From a virus: a stretch of DNA of 55,166 bases. The first letter of the stretch is position 1, and each line of letters starts with the position of its first letter. Below, piece after piece: positions 14,717 through 22,907 of this stretch. Under the pieces are notes generated by a model. That model was given only the letters and a program-made list of their open reading frames with translations. It made no database searches and was not told the origin of the DNA. The stretch spans positions 1-55,166 of IMG/VR virus record IMGVR_UViG_3300021197_000131. One strand, 5' to 3'. The position numbers and the translations under genes are program-made.

Positions 14717-14940
14717 CAGACACAGAACATAACGAACTATTTGCTGCAATATCTGGACATTACTTAACTGAACAGTTGCCCTCTCAGTGGGCTTACTATG
14801 ACGATGATCGCCTTGAGGAATGGTTTAAAGAGTATGCCCTAGAACTATATGAGTATTGGGATTGGAAGGCTGTTTATGCACAAATAGAAGAAGTAACATA
14901 TACGGTGAAAGAATTTATGGCGAAGGAGACAAACCAATGA
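14713..14940 (+). CDS. Small acidic Tyr/Trp-rich protein, 75 aa
   Basis: Another acidic, aromatic-rich small protein (LEEWFKEYALELYEYWDWKA), similar in composition to the gene before it. Helical. Bounded by ATGA junctions on both sides. No known domain. Confidence 0.6.
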   Translation: MTDTEHNELFAAISGHYLTEQLPSQWAYYDDDRLEEWFKEYALELYEYWDWKAVYAQIEEVTYTVKEFMAKETNQ

Positions 14941-15194
14941 CACCAGAAGAAATCGCAGATAGCCATACTACATGGCAAGAGCAACGTGATGCAGCCAATG
15001 CAGAAAAGAATGCAGCTACTGATCACCTAACCCAAGAGCAGCGTGATGCTATTGAGTTTGCGTATAAGGCTGTGCGTGATGCAGAGAATAGCTTACGTGA
15101 GATGCTAGACTTGACACTGGATGATGCACGTGCATTAGATTGTTCAGAGTGGAAGCTACGCTCTGCATTCCCTGCTATAGCAGAAGGGTCTTGA
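14937..15194 (+). CDS. Hypothetical helical protein, 85 aa
   Basis: The coupled ATG at 14937-14939 is used; a longer frame from 14856 would overlap the previous gene without a ribosome site. The product is a long charged helix pair (TWQEQRDAANAEKNAATDHL ... IEFAYKAVRDAENSLREML). Function unknown. Confidence 0.6.
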   Translation: MTPEEIADSHTTWQEQRDAANAEKNAATDHLTQEQRDAIEFAYKAVRDAENSLREMLDLTLDDARALDCSEWKLRSAFPAIAEGS

Positions 15195-15199
15195 CACAG

Positions 15200-15346
15200 A
15201 TGTATCTTAACTATAAGCTCATGCTGTATGATAGTAGTGGTGAAGTATTCTGCTATCACAGTTTTAAAAGTAAGTATGAAGCGGAAAGATGGATAGCAAA
15301 GTATAAGAAGTTCTTTCCTAAGATGAAGGTAGAAGTAAATGAGTGA
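15200..15346 (+). CDS. Small protein, 48 aa
   Basis: ATG 15200-15202. The product (MYLNYKLMLYDSSGEVFCYH then KYEAERWIAKYKKFFPKM) looks like a beta-hairpin plus helix. TTGACA (15191-15196) followed after 15 bp by TATAAG overlaps its start and could be a weak promoter. Ends 8 nt inside the next gene. Not recognised. Confidence 0.5.
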   Translation: MYLNYKLMLYDSSGEVFCYHSFKSKYEAERWIAKYKKFFPKMKVEVNE

Positions 15347-15512
15347 CTACAATACAGACTATATCGTACCTGCAGCAGAGTATCAGAACTCTTTACTGCG
15401 TCAGATTGACAACAACCTATGGGAAGGTGAAGATGTGTATGCTCTTGAGCTAGAGCTAGAAGATGTCAACACTTATGTAGAGCGAGGTGAGAAATGGTAT
15501 CCACTATTCTGA
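15339..15512 (+). CDS. Small acidic protein, 57 aa
   Basis: ATG 15339-15341 to TGA 15510-15512. Acidic helix-rich (VYALELELEDVNTYVERGEK). Overlaps both neighbours by a few bases, in keeping with the dense packing. Function unknown. Confidence 0.5.
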   Translation: MSDYNTDYIVPAAEYQNSLLRQIDNNLWEGEDVYALELELEDVNTYVERGEKWYPLF

Positions 15513-15595
15513 TGCATGCATTGCCACTGGCGGTAGCCTTTGCTTATGTCTGTGGCTTCCTGTATCTGTGGTATAAAAATGTCAAAGGAGAATGA
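15494..15595 (+). CDS. Single-span membrane microprotein, 33 aa
   Basis: ATG 15494-15496 with GAGGTGAG just upstream, TGA 15593-15595 in an ATGA junction with the next gene. Residues about 4-27 (TILMHALPLAVAFAYVCGFL) form one membrane helix, followed by YKNVKGE. It precedes another membrane-anchored gene, so the two may work as a pair in the host envelope. Confidence 0.5.
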   Translation: MVSTILMHALPLAVAFAYVCGFLYLWYKNVKGE

Positions 15596-15831
15596 CCCCT
15601 ATGATGATGTTACGCATTGGGTTGGTAAGCTACCTAAAGAAGATACTGATAGCGACAAGCGTACTGATGAACGTGATACTAGGCGGCAAGCTAAACCAGA
15701 CATTCTCAGCGAGGAATTGGGAGTGGAAAAGAAACGGTAAGCCTAATATCAGTTGGCTTATAGATAAGATACTAGGTAAGGATCACTGCAGTAGGTGTTG
15801 GTCTTACTGGAAAACAAGGAGACAATGGTAA
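15592..15831 (+). CDS. Membrane-anchored conserved phage protein, 79 aa
   Basis: The N-terminal hydrophobic segment (residues about 8-32, KKILIATSVLMNVILGGK) is a signal anchor. It is followed by NQTFSARNWEWKRNGKPNIS and WLIDKILGKDHC, a pattern (Q-T-x-S-x-R ... D-x-x-x-x-x-D-H-C) typical of a widespread short phage protein of unknown role found in early regions. Starts in an ATGA junction. An overlapping +1 frame (15579-15740) encoding a very charged peptide is judged a shadow. Confidence 0.75.
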   Translation: MTPMMMLRIGLVSYLKKILIATSVLMNVILGGKLNQTFSARNWEWKRNGKPNISWLIDKILGKDHCSRCWSYWKTRRQW

Positions 15832-15832
15832 C

Positions 15833-16750
15833 ATGAACATCCCCAAGAAAAATGCTAGGCTACAAGTTGTTGTAGACTTTTATCTGAACTCAAGAAAGTT
15901 TGCTAAGCTGAGTGGTACAACTCAGAAAGACTATGAGTATCAGCTAGGTGTCGTATGCAATACAGTAGTGGAAGGTAAACGTCTTGGGGATTACACATTA
16001 AAAAGTATAAAGGTGCGTCACCTGACACAGGCATATGAGACATGGACTGAGACAGGTATACGTTCAGCTAATTATCGCCGGGATGTTCTTTCTGCTGCGT
16101 GGAAAAATGCAATGCGCTATGACGTTATGTCACACAATCCTGTTAGTTTAATAAAAGCAGAGGCATCAAAGGATCGCAGAGTATTCTGGACACGTGATCA
16201 GATTTCTACTTTTCTTTCAACGGCTTACAGTAATTACAGTTGGCGCAGCATAGGTCTGATCTTACACATGGCATACGATTGGGGTCAGCGCTTAGGTGAT
16301 ATGCGTCTGCTTACATGGGATGCACTAGACTTAGATGGGTGTCGCCTTGACATCACACAAAGTAAACGTAATGCAGAAGTACACTTGCCAATCGCATCTG
16401 ATTTGTGTAAGATGCTGCAACAACAGAAGGAAGACTTTGGGTTTCAAGATTATGTAGCGCCAAGAGTTAAGCCAAGGGCAGGTGCATACACACCATACAA
16501 CAAAGAAGAAATATCGCCACTTATCAATGAGGTACTAGAAGAAGCTAATCTACCACATGAACTTACTGGCATGGACTTGAGGCGTACTGCTGTGACTGAG
16601 ATGATGGAAGGTGGTGCAAACATGACAGAGATTATGCAGGTGACAGGCCATAAGAATATGGCATCACTGCGTCCTTACATGGTGAACACATTGAGTGGTG
16701 CATCAAAGGCTCTAGCAACCAGAGGTAATAATGAGGATGAACATTCGTGA
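15833..16750 (+). CDS. int: Tyrosine recombinase / integrase
   Basis: A 305-residue tyrosine recombinase. An N-terminal SAM-like core-binding domain (residues about 10-105) precedes the catalytic domain. Visible residues: Arg153 in DWGQRLGDMR, Lys178 in ITQSKRN, Arg250 in MDLRRT, His273 in TGHKNM and Tyr282 in LRPYM. The usual first His of the H-x-x-R box is Met247 here. Such genes occur in several marine podoviruses of otherwise lytic type and may give site-specific integration or dimer resolution. No attachment site or tRNA fragment is visible nearby. Confidence 0.92.
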   Translation: MNIPKKNARLQVVVDFYLNSRKFAKLSGTTQKDYEYQLGVVCNTVVEGKRLGDYTLKSIKVRHLTQAYETWTETGIRSANYRRDVLSAAWKNAMRYDVMSHNPVSLIKAEASKDRRVFWTRDQISTFLSTAYSNYSWRSIGLILHMAYDWGQRLGDMRLLTWDALDLDGCRLDITQSKRNAEVHLPIASDLCKMLQQQKEDFGFQDYVAPRVKPRAGAYTPYNKEEISPLINEVLEEANLPHELTGMDLRRTAVTEMMEGGANMTEIMQVTGHKNMASLRPYMVNTLSGASKALATRGNNEDEHS

Positions 16751-17516
16751 ATACGTAGATGGCTTAGGCTTGCGTGATGGCGAAAGCTATAGAGGCAACT
16801 GCCCTGAGTGCCGTGGTAAGAATACCTTCACTGCATACAACGACTATGGTACACTCAAGTACAACTGCTTCAAGCTGATGTGCAAGGTGGGTGGGCTATA
16901 CAACACAGACATGACAGCAGCAGAGATAATGATGCGGCTATCACCTAGACAGGAAGAGCCTGAGAAAGAAGTAGAGACTATGGAAATACCTGCCTACATG
17001 GTACAACCTAACACAGAACACCCAGAGTTTCACAGATTTGTTAAGCGTTGGGGTTTACCTACGGATGATCTTATGTATGACCTAGTGCAGCAGCGTGTAG
17101 TGTTTCCTATACGACACAAGGGGCGTATCATTGATGCTGTAGGTAGAGCAGTGGGTGTAAAGAAACAACCTAAGTGGTATCGCTACACAGGTAAGGCAGG
17201 ATACTACACCAGTGGTACAGGTAGCACTGCTCTTATAGTAGAGGATGTAGTGTCAGCTATTGTAGCAGCGCAGGAAGTACCTGACATCACAGGTATAGCT
17301 ATTCTAGGTACATCACTTACACCTAAGCACATGGAGAAAATATCTGAGTATGATAATATAATTATTGCACTTGATCCAGACGCAGTATATAAGACCATAG
17401 AGTATCGCAGAGAGATAGAGTTATGGACAGGAACAAAGACCATAGCTATGAATGTGTCTGATGATATTAAGTATCGCAGACCAGAGGATATAACTAAATT
17501 GAAAGGCTTGGTATGA
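16731..17516 (+). CDS. DNA primase (zinc-ribbon/TOPRIM)
   Basis: A 261-residue primase related to the N-terminal half of T7 gp4. The zinc ribbon uses Cys24, Cys27 (CPEC), Cys46 and Cys51. The TOPRIM part has Glu171 in LIVEDVVSA and the acidic pair in IALDPDA (215-217). It makes RNA primers for the DNA polymerase. Primase and helicase are separate genes here, about 1.2 kb apart. It overlaps the end of the integrase gene by 20 nt. Confidence 0.88.
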   Translation: MRMNIREYVDGLGLRDGESYRGNCPECRGKNTFTAYNDYGTLKYNCFKLMCKVGGLYNTDMTAAEIMMRLSPRQEEPEKEVETMEIPAYMVQPNTEHPEFHRFVKRWGLPTDDLMYDLVQQRVVFPIRHKGRIIDAVGRAVGVKKQPKWYRYTGKAGYYTSGTGSTALIVEDVVSAIVAAQEVPDITGIAILGTSLTPKHMEKISEYDNIIIALDPDAVYKTIEYRREIELWTGTKTIAMNVSDDIKYRRPEDITKLKGLV

Positions 17517-18256
17517 TTACAGTAACACATATAGACCACATGGGCAGTGATCTGTCTGTCGTTAATGCAGCTAGGGTATCCTTTGGTAAGAAGGCTGATT
17601 GGAAACACCCCTCTATTGGTCAGGAGTCTGGCCTGTCTGATCGTGACACCAAGCTAGTGTACTACCTAGCAAAGCACAAACATATGTCACCCTTTGGTCA
17701 TGCCTTTGCTACCTTCCATGTCAAAGCACCTGTGTTTGTGGCACGTCAGCTAGTCAAGCATAAGTTCTTACGTTGGAATGAGATTAGCCGTAGGTATGTG
17801 GACAGTGAACCTGAGTTCTATCTACCTGACGTATGGCGTGGACGCAGTGAAGACAAGAAGCAGGGCAGTGAAGGTGAGGTGAAGATTGAAGACTATAAGA
17901 TTGAACTAGCCTTTTCAAAACCAAACACAGGTAAAGCTGTAGCAGCCTCTAAAGAGCCACCTCATCAATGGAATACATACGATCAGATAGAGGACGATTA
18001 CGCAGGGTTAATGGTTTTATATACAGGTCTTCTTGACATGGGCGTCTGCCCAGAGCAAGCACGTATGGTGTTGCCCCAAAGCACCATGACTGAGTGGTAC
18101 TGGTCAGGGTCACTAGATGCCTTCTCTGATATGTGCCTACTGCGTTGTGCCAGTGACACTCAAGCTGAGACACAAGAGGTAGCTAATCAAATCAGCCTCA
18201 AGATGCATGAGTTATTTCCTGTGTCGTGGATGGCACTTGGTACAGGGAGACATTAA
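17513..18256 (+). CDS. thyX: FAD-dependent thymidylate synthase
   Basis: Makes dTMP from dUMP using FAD and methylenetetrahydrofolate. The substrate-binding motif is present as KHKFLRWNEISRRY (Lys82 to Tyr95), where the textbook RHRX7S reads KHKX7S. Other family features are HMSPFGHAFATF near residues 57-68, PEQARMVLPQSTMTEWYWSG in the C-terminal half and LRCASDTQAE. Length 247 is normal. It starts in an ATGA-type overlap with primase and ends TAATG with the next gene. Supplies thymidine for phage replication together with RNR and MazG. Confidence 0.93.
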   Translation: MITVTHIDHMGSDLSVVNAARVSFGKKADWKHPSIGQESGLSDRDTKLVYYLAKHKHMSPFGHAFATFHVKAPVFVARQLVKHKFLRWNEISRRYVDSEPEFYLPDVWRGRSEDKKQGSEGEVKIEDYKIELAFSKPNTGKAVAASKEPPHQWNTYDQIEDDYAGLMVLYTGLLDMGVCPEQARMVLPQSTMTEWYWSGSLDAFSDMCLLRCASDTQAETQEVANQISLKMHELFPVSWMALGTGRH

Positions 18257-18462
18257 TGCCGTATGTAGTAGAGATTGAGATTGAACTAGGCGAGTTTACC
18301 TATGTCCGTAAGGAGAACCCTTGGACAGAGGATCACAAAGTGTGGGTGTTCAACAACAAAAACGAAGCAGAAGAGGAAGCTAAGAGATGGAACACAGGAA
18401 GAGTTGTTCCTTATATAAGGCCAATGTCTAAGAGCGTAACCCAAAGATCAAAGGATAAGTAG
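18256..18462 (+). CDS. Hypothetical protein, 68 aa
   Basis: The ATG at 18256-18258 shares a base with the thyX stop (TAATG). The product starts MPYVVEIEIELGEFTYVRKE and continues with a helix (NKNEAEEEAKRW), a small alpha/beta layout. No known domain. Confidence 0.65.
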   Translation: MPYVVEIEIELGEFTYVRKENPWTEDHKVWVFNNKNEAEEEAKRWNTGRVVPYIRPMSKSVTQRSKDK

Positions 18463-18463
18463 T

Positions 18464-18736
18464 ATGTTTACTGTTGAGTTTGAACCAGACGCATCTATAA
18501 TATGTAGCCTTGATGAAACCGGGAAGCATGAGGACGTTGAAGTTATCATAGGTGATGATGCTGTGGTATATATACGTCAGTGGGATACAGATTTTGAGGC
18601 ATATCAAATGTTGATCTTGACATACCAACAGCTACTGGATATAACTGCATCCCTTAGTACACCAGAGGGTATGCACAGACTAATGAGAGGAAGACAATAT
18701 GATGGAACTGGCCTTGGTCAAAACTCTACTAAGTAG
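18464..18736 (+). CDS. Conserved hypothetical phage protein, 90 aa
   Basis: The ATG has AAAGGAT 8 nt upstream. MFTVEFEPDASIICSLDE, VEVIIGDDAVVYIRQW and LILTYQQLLDI are features of a small family that recurs next to helicase or polymerase genes in marine phages; its role is unknown. The C-terminus overlaps the helicase start by 38 nt. Confidence 0.7.
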   Translation: MFTVEFEPDASIICSLDETGKHEDVEVIIGDDAVVYIRQWDTDFEAYQMLILTYQQLLDITASLSTPEGMHRLMRGRQYDGTGLGQNSTK

Positions 18737-19925
18737 AGACTTCTATGATCAACACAAAGGTATACGGTGTCCCGACAAGATATTCACTAAGGATGTCCGT
18801 AAGATAAAGCAAGCACTAGACGCAGCTATGGAAGCATATGATGGAGACTTGTCTGCAGATGATTTACAGGCAGTGTTCAACCGTATGAACCAGAGCATGA
18901 CAACAGCCACACGTACAGCATACGACGATTTATTCAGACGTATCAGTAACGCACAACCAATCAAGGACGAGATAGCAGAGGACACATTGTCTCAGTTGTT
19001 TCAGCAACACGTAGGTGATCGTGTAGCTAACCTTGGCTTTGACTTTGTGAACGGTACAGAGAATAGTCTTGAGCCGCTACGTAGATTACTAGAGGATTAC
19101 AAAGATGACTTTACTCCTAATCTCCGTGTTGAGTGGGATGACATTAGCATTGACACACTACTTACTGCCAACGATCTTGAAACCCAATGGAAGTTTAACA
19201 TTCCAAGTCTCCGTAGGAAGGTGGAAGGCGTTAGCGGTGGTCATCTGTTGTTGGTCGGCGCTCGTCCCAATACTGGTAAGACTTCTTTTCACGCATCCCT
19301 TATAGCAGGGGCAGGTGGTTGGGCATCTCAAGGTGCTAAGTGTATTGTGTTGTGTAATGAAGAGAGTTATGAACGTGTAGGCTCACGCTACCTAAGTGCT
19401 GCATGTAACATGAACATGGATGAGGTGCGTCAGAATGTCGCATTAGCACGTAGTAGATATGAACCTGTGCGTAAGAACATACGTATCAAGGATAGCACTA
19501 ACAAAGATATGCAATGGGTTGAGGCTATTGTTAAGAATGAGAAGCCTGACATTGTAGTGCTAGACATGGGCGATAAGTTTGCTACAAAGAACACAGACAA
19601 GTCAGACATATATCTCAAGGATGCTGCAATACACGCACGTAACATTGCAAAACAGTATGATTGTTGTGTGATCTGGATGTCACAGTTATCTGCTGTAGCA
19701 GAAGGTAAGGTGTTTGTTGATCAGTCTATGATGGAAGGAAGTAAGACAGGCAAGGCAGCAGAGGCAGACCTAATGGTGTTAATATCTAAGAACCCTATGG
19801 TAGAAGGTGCAGAGGAAGGAGACACACAACGGCACTTGAACATAGCAAAGAATAAACTAAAGGGTGGATACCATGGGGTCATTCACTGTGAGTTGGACGG
19901 TGGTAGATCACTATACACTGCATAG
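18699..19925 (+). CDS. Replicative DnaB-like helicase
   Basis: A 408-residue RecA-fold ATPase. Residues 1-150 are a helical N-terminal domain; the motor begins at residue 180 with Walker A GARPNTGKTS (187-196), Walker B IVVLDMGD (284-291) and a sensor stretch CCVIWMSQLS. It would unwind the fork ahead of the polymerase with the separate primase. The start is a double ATG within the upstream gene. Confidence 0.88.
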   Translation: MMELALVKTLLSRDFYDQHKGIRCPDKIFTKDVRKIKQALDAAMEAYDGDLSADDLQAVFNRMNQSMTTATRTAYDDLFRRISNAQPIKDEIAEDTLSQLFQQHVGDRVANLGFDFVNGTENSLEPLRRLLEDYKDDFTPNLRVEWDDISIDTLLTANDLETQWKFNIPSLRRKVEGVSGGHLLLVGARPNTGKTSFHASLIAGAGGWASQGAKCIVLCNEESYERVGSRYLSAACNMNMDEVRQNVALARSRYEPVRKNIRIKDSTNKDMQWVEAIVKNEKPDIVVLDMGDKFATKNTDKSDIYLKDAAIHARNIAKQYDCCVIWMSQLSAVAEGKVFVDQSMMEGSKTGKAAEADLMVLISKNPMVEGAEEGDTQRHLNIAKNKLKGGYHGVIHCELDGGRSLYTA

Positions 19926-19934
19926 GACGTAGAC

Positions 19935-21983
19935 ATGAGACTTGTATTAGATGTTGAGAACAGCGTCACATGGCGTGATGGTAAGATACACAACGATCCC
20001 TTTGAACCTAACAATACTCTTACACAGGTGGGGATTGTCAATGCAGATAACAAAGAAGAGTTACATATTGTAACACTTGATCATGTAGAACATAAGGATG
20101 TGTCTGGCTCTGGTAGAAAACTTATTCAAGACATCCTTGACATGACTACCCTTTTGATTATGCACAATGCTAAGCATGATCTGATGTGGCTGTGGGAGTG
20201 CGGCTTTAAATATGAAGGAGCTATATATGACACTATGTTAGCAGAGTACATACTGGCAAGAGGACAGAAGATACCTGTCAGCTTATCGGCTTGTGCTATC
20301 CGTAGAAACTTAGCAGAGCAGAAAGAGGACTACTTATCTGCCTGTCTAAAGAAAGGGATAAACACAAATGAAACCAATCTATCTCAGCTTAGCCTTTATC
20401 TTAGGCATGATCTGCTCACAACTTGTGAGTTGTTCCACAGTATCGAATCAGACTATTCCAAACCAGAATCAGAGTCCCTTGCTGCCGTCAAACGTGTCAC
20501 CTTCGACACATGCAGAACCCTCACAGAGTTGTACATGCAAGGAGTCAAGGTTGATCTTTCGGAGCTTGGGCGAGTAAAGGAAGAGTTTGAAAGAGAGAAA
20601 GCAGACATAGAAGACAGACTACAAAAGAAGATACGTGGGCTTATGGGTGACACACCTATCAATGCTAACTCACCAGAGCAGATGTCTCAGGTAGTTTTCA
20701 GTAGACGTATACACAACAAGAAGGAGTGGGCAGACCTATTTAATTTTACTGAAACACCTGCAGAGTTCAAGGCTGCTGTGAAAGCAAACAGTTCTACTAT
20801 CTACAAGACAAAGGCGTTTACCTGCCCTGTCTGTAATGGGCAAGGAAAAACGTATAAAGTAAGGAAGGATGGAACAAAGTATGCAAGACCCAATAAATGT
20901 AAGGCGTGTGACGCAAGAGGCTACCAACTAAAGGAGACTAATCAAGTAGCAGGTCTGCGTTTTTCTGCCCCTAGCAAGAAGTGGACAAGCAACCATGGGT
21001 TCAGCACAGGAAAGAGTAACTTAGATGTACTCATGGCTACTGCAAAGAACAACAACATGCAGGATGCCGCAGACTTTCTGGCTGACCTAAAGCGTTTGTC
21101 TGCTGTCAGCAGTTACCTGTCTTCGTTTGTTGAGGGTATTGCTACTAACACCAAGGAAGATGGTAGGCTTCACGTACAGCTTACGCAACACATCACTGCA
21201 ACAGGAAGGTTTAGTGGTAAGCAACCCAACATGCAGAACATGCCAAGAGGTAACACATTCCCTGTTAAGAAAGTATTTGTGTCTCGTTGGGATGGCGGCT
21301 ACATATGCGAGGCTGACTTTGCTCAGCTTGAGTTTCGTACCGCAGCATTCTTAGCACAGGACAAGGTTGCTATGGAAGAGATTGATACAGGGTTTGATGT
21401 ACACAGCTACACTGCCAAGGTTATCAGTGATGCAGGGCAACCTACGTCACGTCAAGATGCCAAAGCTCATACCTTCGCACCTCTCTTTGGTGCTACTGGA
21501 TACGGTAGGTCTAAGGCTGAGCAATCGTACTACACACACTTCATTGAAAAGTATAAAGGTGTAGCAGCGTGGCACAAGGACTTAGGCAACCAAGCACTAC
21601 GTCTAAACAAGATCACCAGTAAGTCAGGTAGGCAGTATGCTTTCCCTGATGTAACACGAAGAGCAAACGGATCACCGTCACACTTCACTATGATCAAGAA
21701 CTATCCAGTGCAGGGCTTTGCTACTGGTGATGTTGTCCCGGTTGTTCTAAATGAAATGCACAAACGCCTAGAGAATATGCACTCATGTTTGGTAAACACA
21801 GTACATGATTCAACCGTGATTGATGTGCATCCAGAAGAGAAAGATCAGGTACTACAAATCGTACAAGACTTAAACGATAATCTAGTTGAGTTGATAGAGG
21901 AAGCCTATAACATTACTATGAATGTACCTCTATTATTAGAGGCTAAGATAGGCCCGAATTGGCTTGACACGGTGGACGTTTAG
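19935..21983 (+). CDS. polA: Family A DNA polymerase with DnaJ-like zinc finger
   Basis: A 682-residue replicative polymerase. The 3'-5' exonuclease has LVLDVEN (residues 3-9), HNAKHDLMW and the YLRHDLL motif. Polymerase motifs are TGRFSGKQPNMQNMPRG, motif A EADFAQLEFR, motif B KAHTFAPLFGATGYG and motif C VHDSTVIDVH. Between exonuclease and polymerase lies a Cys4 finger: Cys297/Cys300 (CPVCNGQG) and Cys322/Cys325 (CKACDARG), the repeat form of DnaJ proteins. A partial DnaJ domain in the polymerase is the trait I associate with HMO-2011 phages. AGGA lies 7 nt before the ATG. Confidence 0.95.
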   Translation: MRLVLDVENSVTWRDGKIHNDPFEPNNTLTQVGIVNADNKEELHIVTLDHVEHKDVSGSGRKLIQDILDMTTLLIMHNAKHDLMWLWECGFKYEGAIYDTMLAEYILARGQKIPVSLSACAIRRNLAEQKEDYLSACLKKGINTNETNLSQLSLYLRHDLLTTCELFHSIESDYSKPESESLAAVKRVTFDTCRTLTELYMQGVKVDLSELGRVKEEFEREKADIEDRLQKKIRGLMGDTPINANSPEQMSQVVFSRRIHNKKEWADLFNFTETPAEFKAAVKANSSTIYKTKAFTCPVCNGQGKTYKVRKDGTKYARPNKCKACDARGYQLKETNQVAGLRFSAPSKKWTSNHGFSTGKSNLDVLMATAKNNNMQDAADFLADLKRLSAVSSYLSSFVEGIATNTKEDGRLHVQLTQHITATGRFSGKQPNMQNMPRGNTFPVKKVFVSRWDGGYICEADFAQLEFRTAAFLAQDKVAMEEIDTGFDVHSYTAKVISDAGQPTSRQDAKAHTFAPLFGATGYGRSKAEQSYYTHFIEKYKGVAAWHKDLGNQALRLNKITSKSGRQYAFPDVTRRANGSPSHFTMIKNYPVQGFATGDVVPVVLNEMHKRLENMHSCLVNTVHDSTVIDVHPEEKDQVLQIVQDLNDNLVELIEEAYNITMNVPLLLEAKIGPNWLDTVDV

Positions 21984-21992
21984 GTGTATAAC
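21964..21992 (+). promoter_or_regulatory. Internal sigma70 promoter at the end of polA
   Basis: TTGACA (21964-21969), 17-bp spacer, TATAAC (21987-21992): 11 of 12 consensus bases, at the polA stop. It would start transcripts near 21999 and boost the following nucleic-acid-binding and nuclease genes. Confidence 0.7.
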
Positions 21993-22025
21993 TAAGGCTC
22001 TTTAACTCTATAGAAAGGTATAGAA

Positions 22026-22907
22026 ATGAGTACAGAACTAGCAGTAGCAGCAGAACGAGGACAGTCCATGGCTGAGCTAATGGGCGTGTCTGCAGGTGGT
22101 GGCAGTAGTGAAAGCACACCATCAATCTCACGTGTAGGCATGATCCATCAGCCTGTCATGGGTGAGGTAGACTTCAATGGTAAGACTATCAAGACAGAGG
22201 TGCTACCTATTGGAACATTCACCCTAAAGAAGGGTGATGATATTATCTACAGTAACGGTATTACTCTGCGTATATTTGCTCAGCGTAATCAGTGGCAGCG
22301 TTGGAACAGTGCATCAGAAGAGATGGAAAAGTCTGTGCTGTCTAACTCTCTTAATGGAGACTTGAAGGACAGCGTTGGTGGTTTCAATCTTGGTAGACCA
22401 TCAGGTTATATCGAAGACTTTCAAGCGTTGCCTGATGCTATGAAGCAAGTCATTCGTTCAGTCAAGCGTGTCGTAGTTTACTTTGGTACAGTCACACTAG
22501 ACAATCCTGTAGATGAAAATGGTCAGCCTGTATCAGGTGACTTTACTGATGTGCCTATTGTTATGGATGTAAAGAACCGTGATAGCTTGAAGAGTATCAA
22601 TGGTGTATTAGGCAGTCTCAAGTCTAAGAACCTATTACCTATCATGTCAACTATCAAACTAAGCGGTGTAGAAGATAGCATTCCAACAGGTGCTACCTTT
22701 GGTAAGATTAGTGCTGCCCTTGGTGACAAGGTAGACATCTCTGACCATGACAACGATACACTGCGTGACTTTGTAGAGCTTATTGAGTACATGAACGGTA
22801 AGGTTCTTGACTTACACAATGAGCGAAATGATGATGCTCTAAGTACAGAAGATGCCAGTATGGTAAAGGACATCATTAACAATGACTTCGTGGATGTAGA
22901 CGAATGA
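22026..22907 (+). CDS. Putative ssDNA-binding protein (acidic C-terminal tail)
   Basis: A 293-residue protein just after polA, the usual place of the phage ssDNA-binding protein. A disordered Gly/Ser N-terminus (residues 1-35) precedes a beta-rich domain (VDFNGKTIKTEVLPIGTF; VVVYFGTVTLDNP), and the last residues NNDFVDVDE form the acidic tail typical of SSB partners docking. It has its own promoter at the end of polA and an AAAGG ribosome site. I do not recognise a strict SSB motif, so the function is inferred from position, tail and expression. Confidence 0.5.
   Translation: MSTELAVAAERGQSMAELMGVSAGGGSSESTPSISRVGMIHQPVMGEVDFNGKTIKTEVLPIGTFTLKKGDDIIYSNGITLRIFAQRNQWQRWNSASEEMEKSVLSNSLNGDLKDSVGGFNLGRPSGYIEDFQALPDAMKQVIRSVKRVVVYFGTVTLDNPVDENGQPVSGDFTDVPIVMDVKNRDSLKSINGVLGSLKSKNLLPIMSTIKLSGVEDSIPTGATFGKISAALGDKVDISDHDNDTLRDFVELIEYMNGKVLDLHNERNDDALSTEDASMVKDIINNDFVDVDE

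Noticed and set aside
15540-15740. Charged plus-strand frame overlapping the membrane-anchored gene
   Set aside because: The alternative frame (15592-15831) matches a known phage family and has a coupled start; both are unlikely to be coded over 149 nt.
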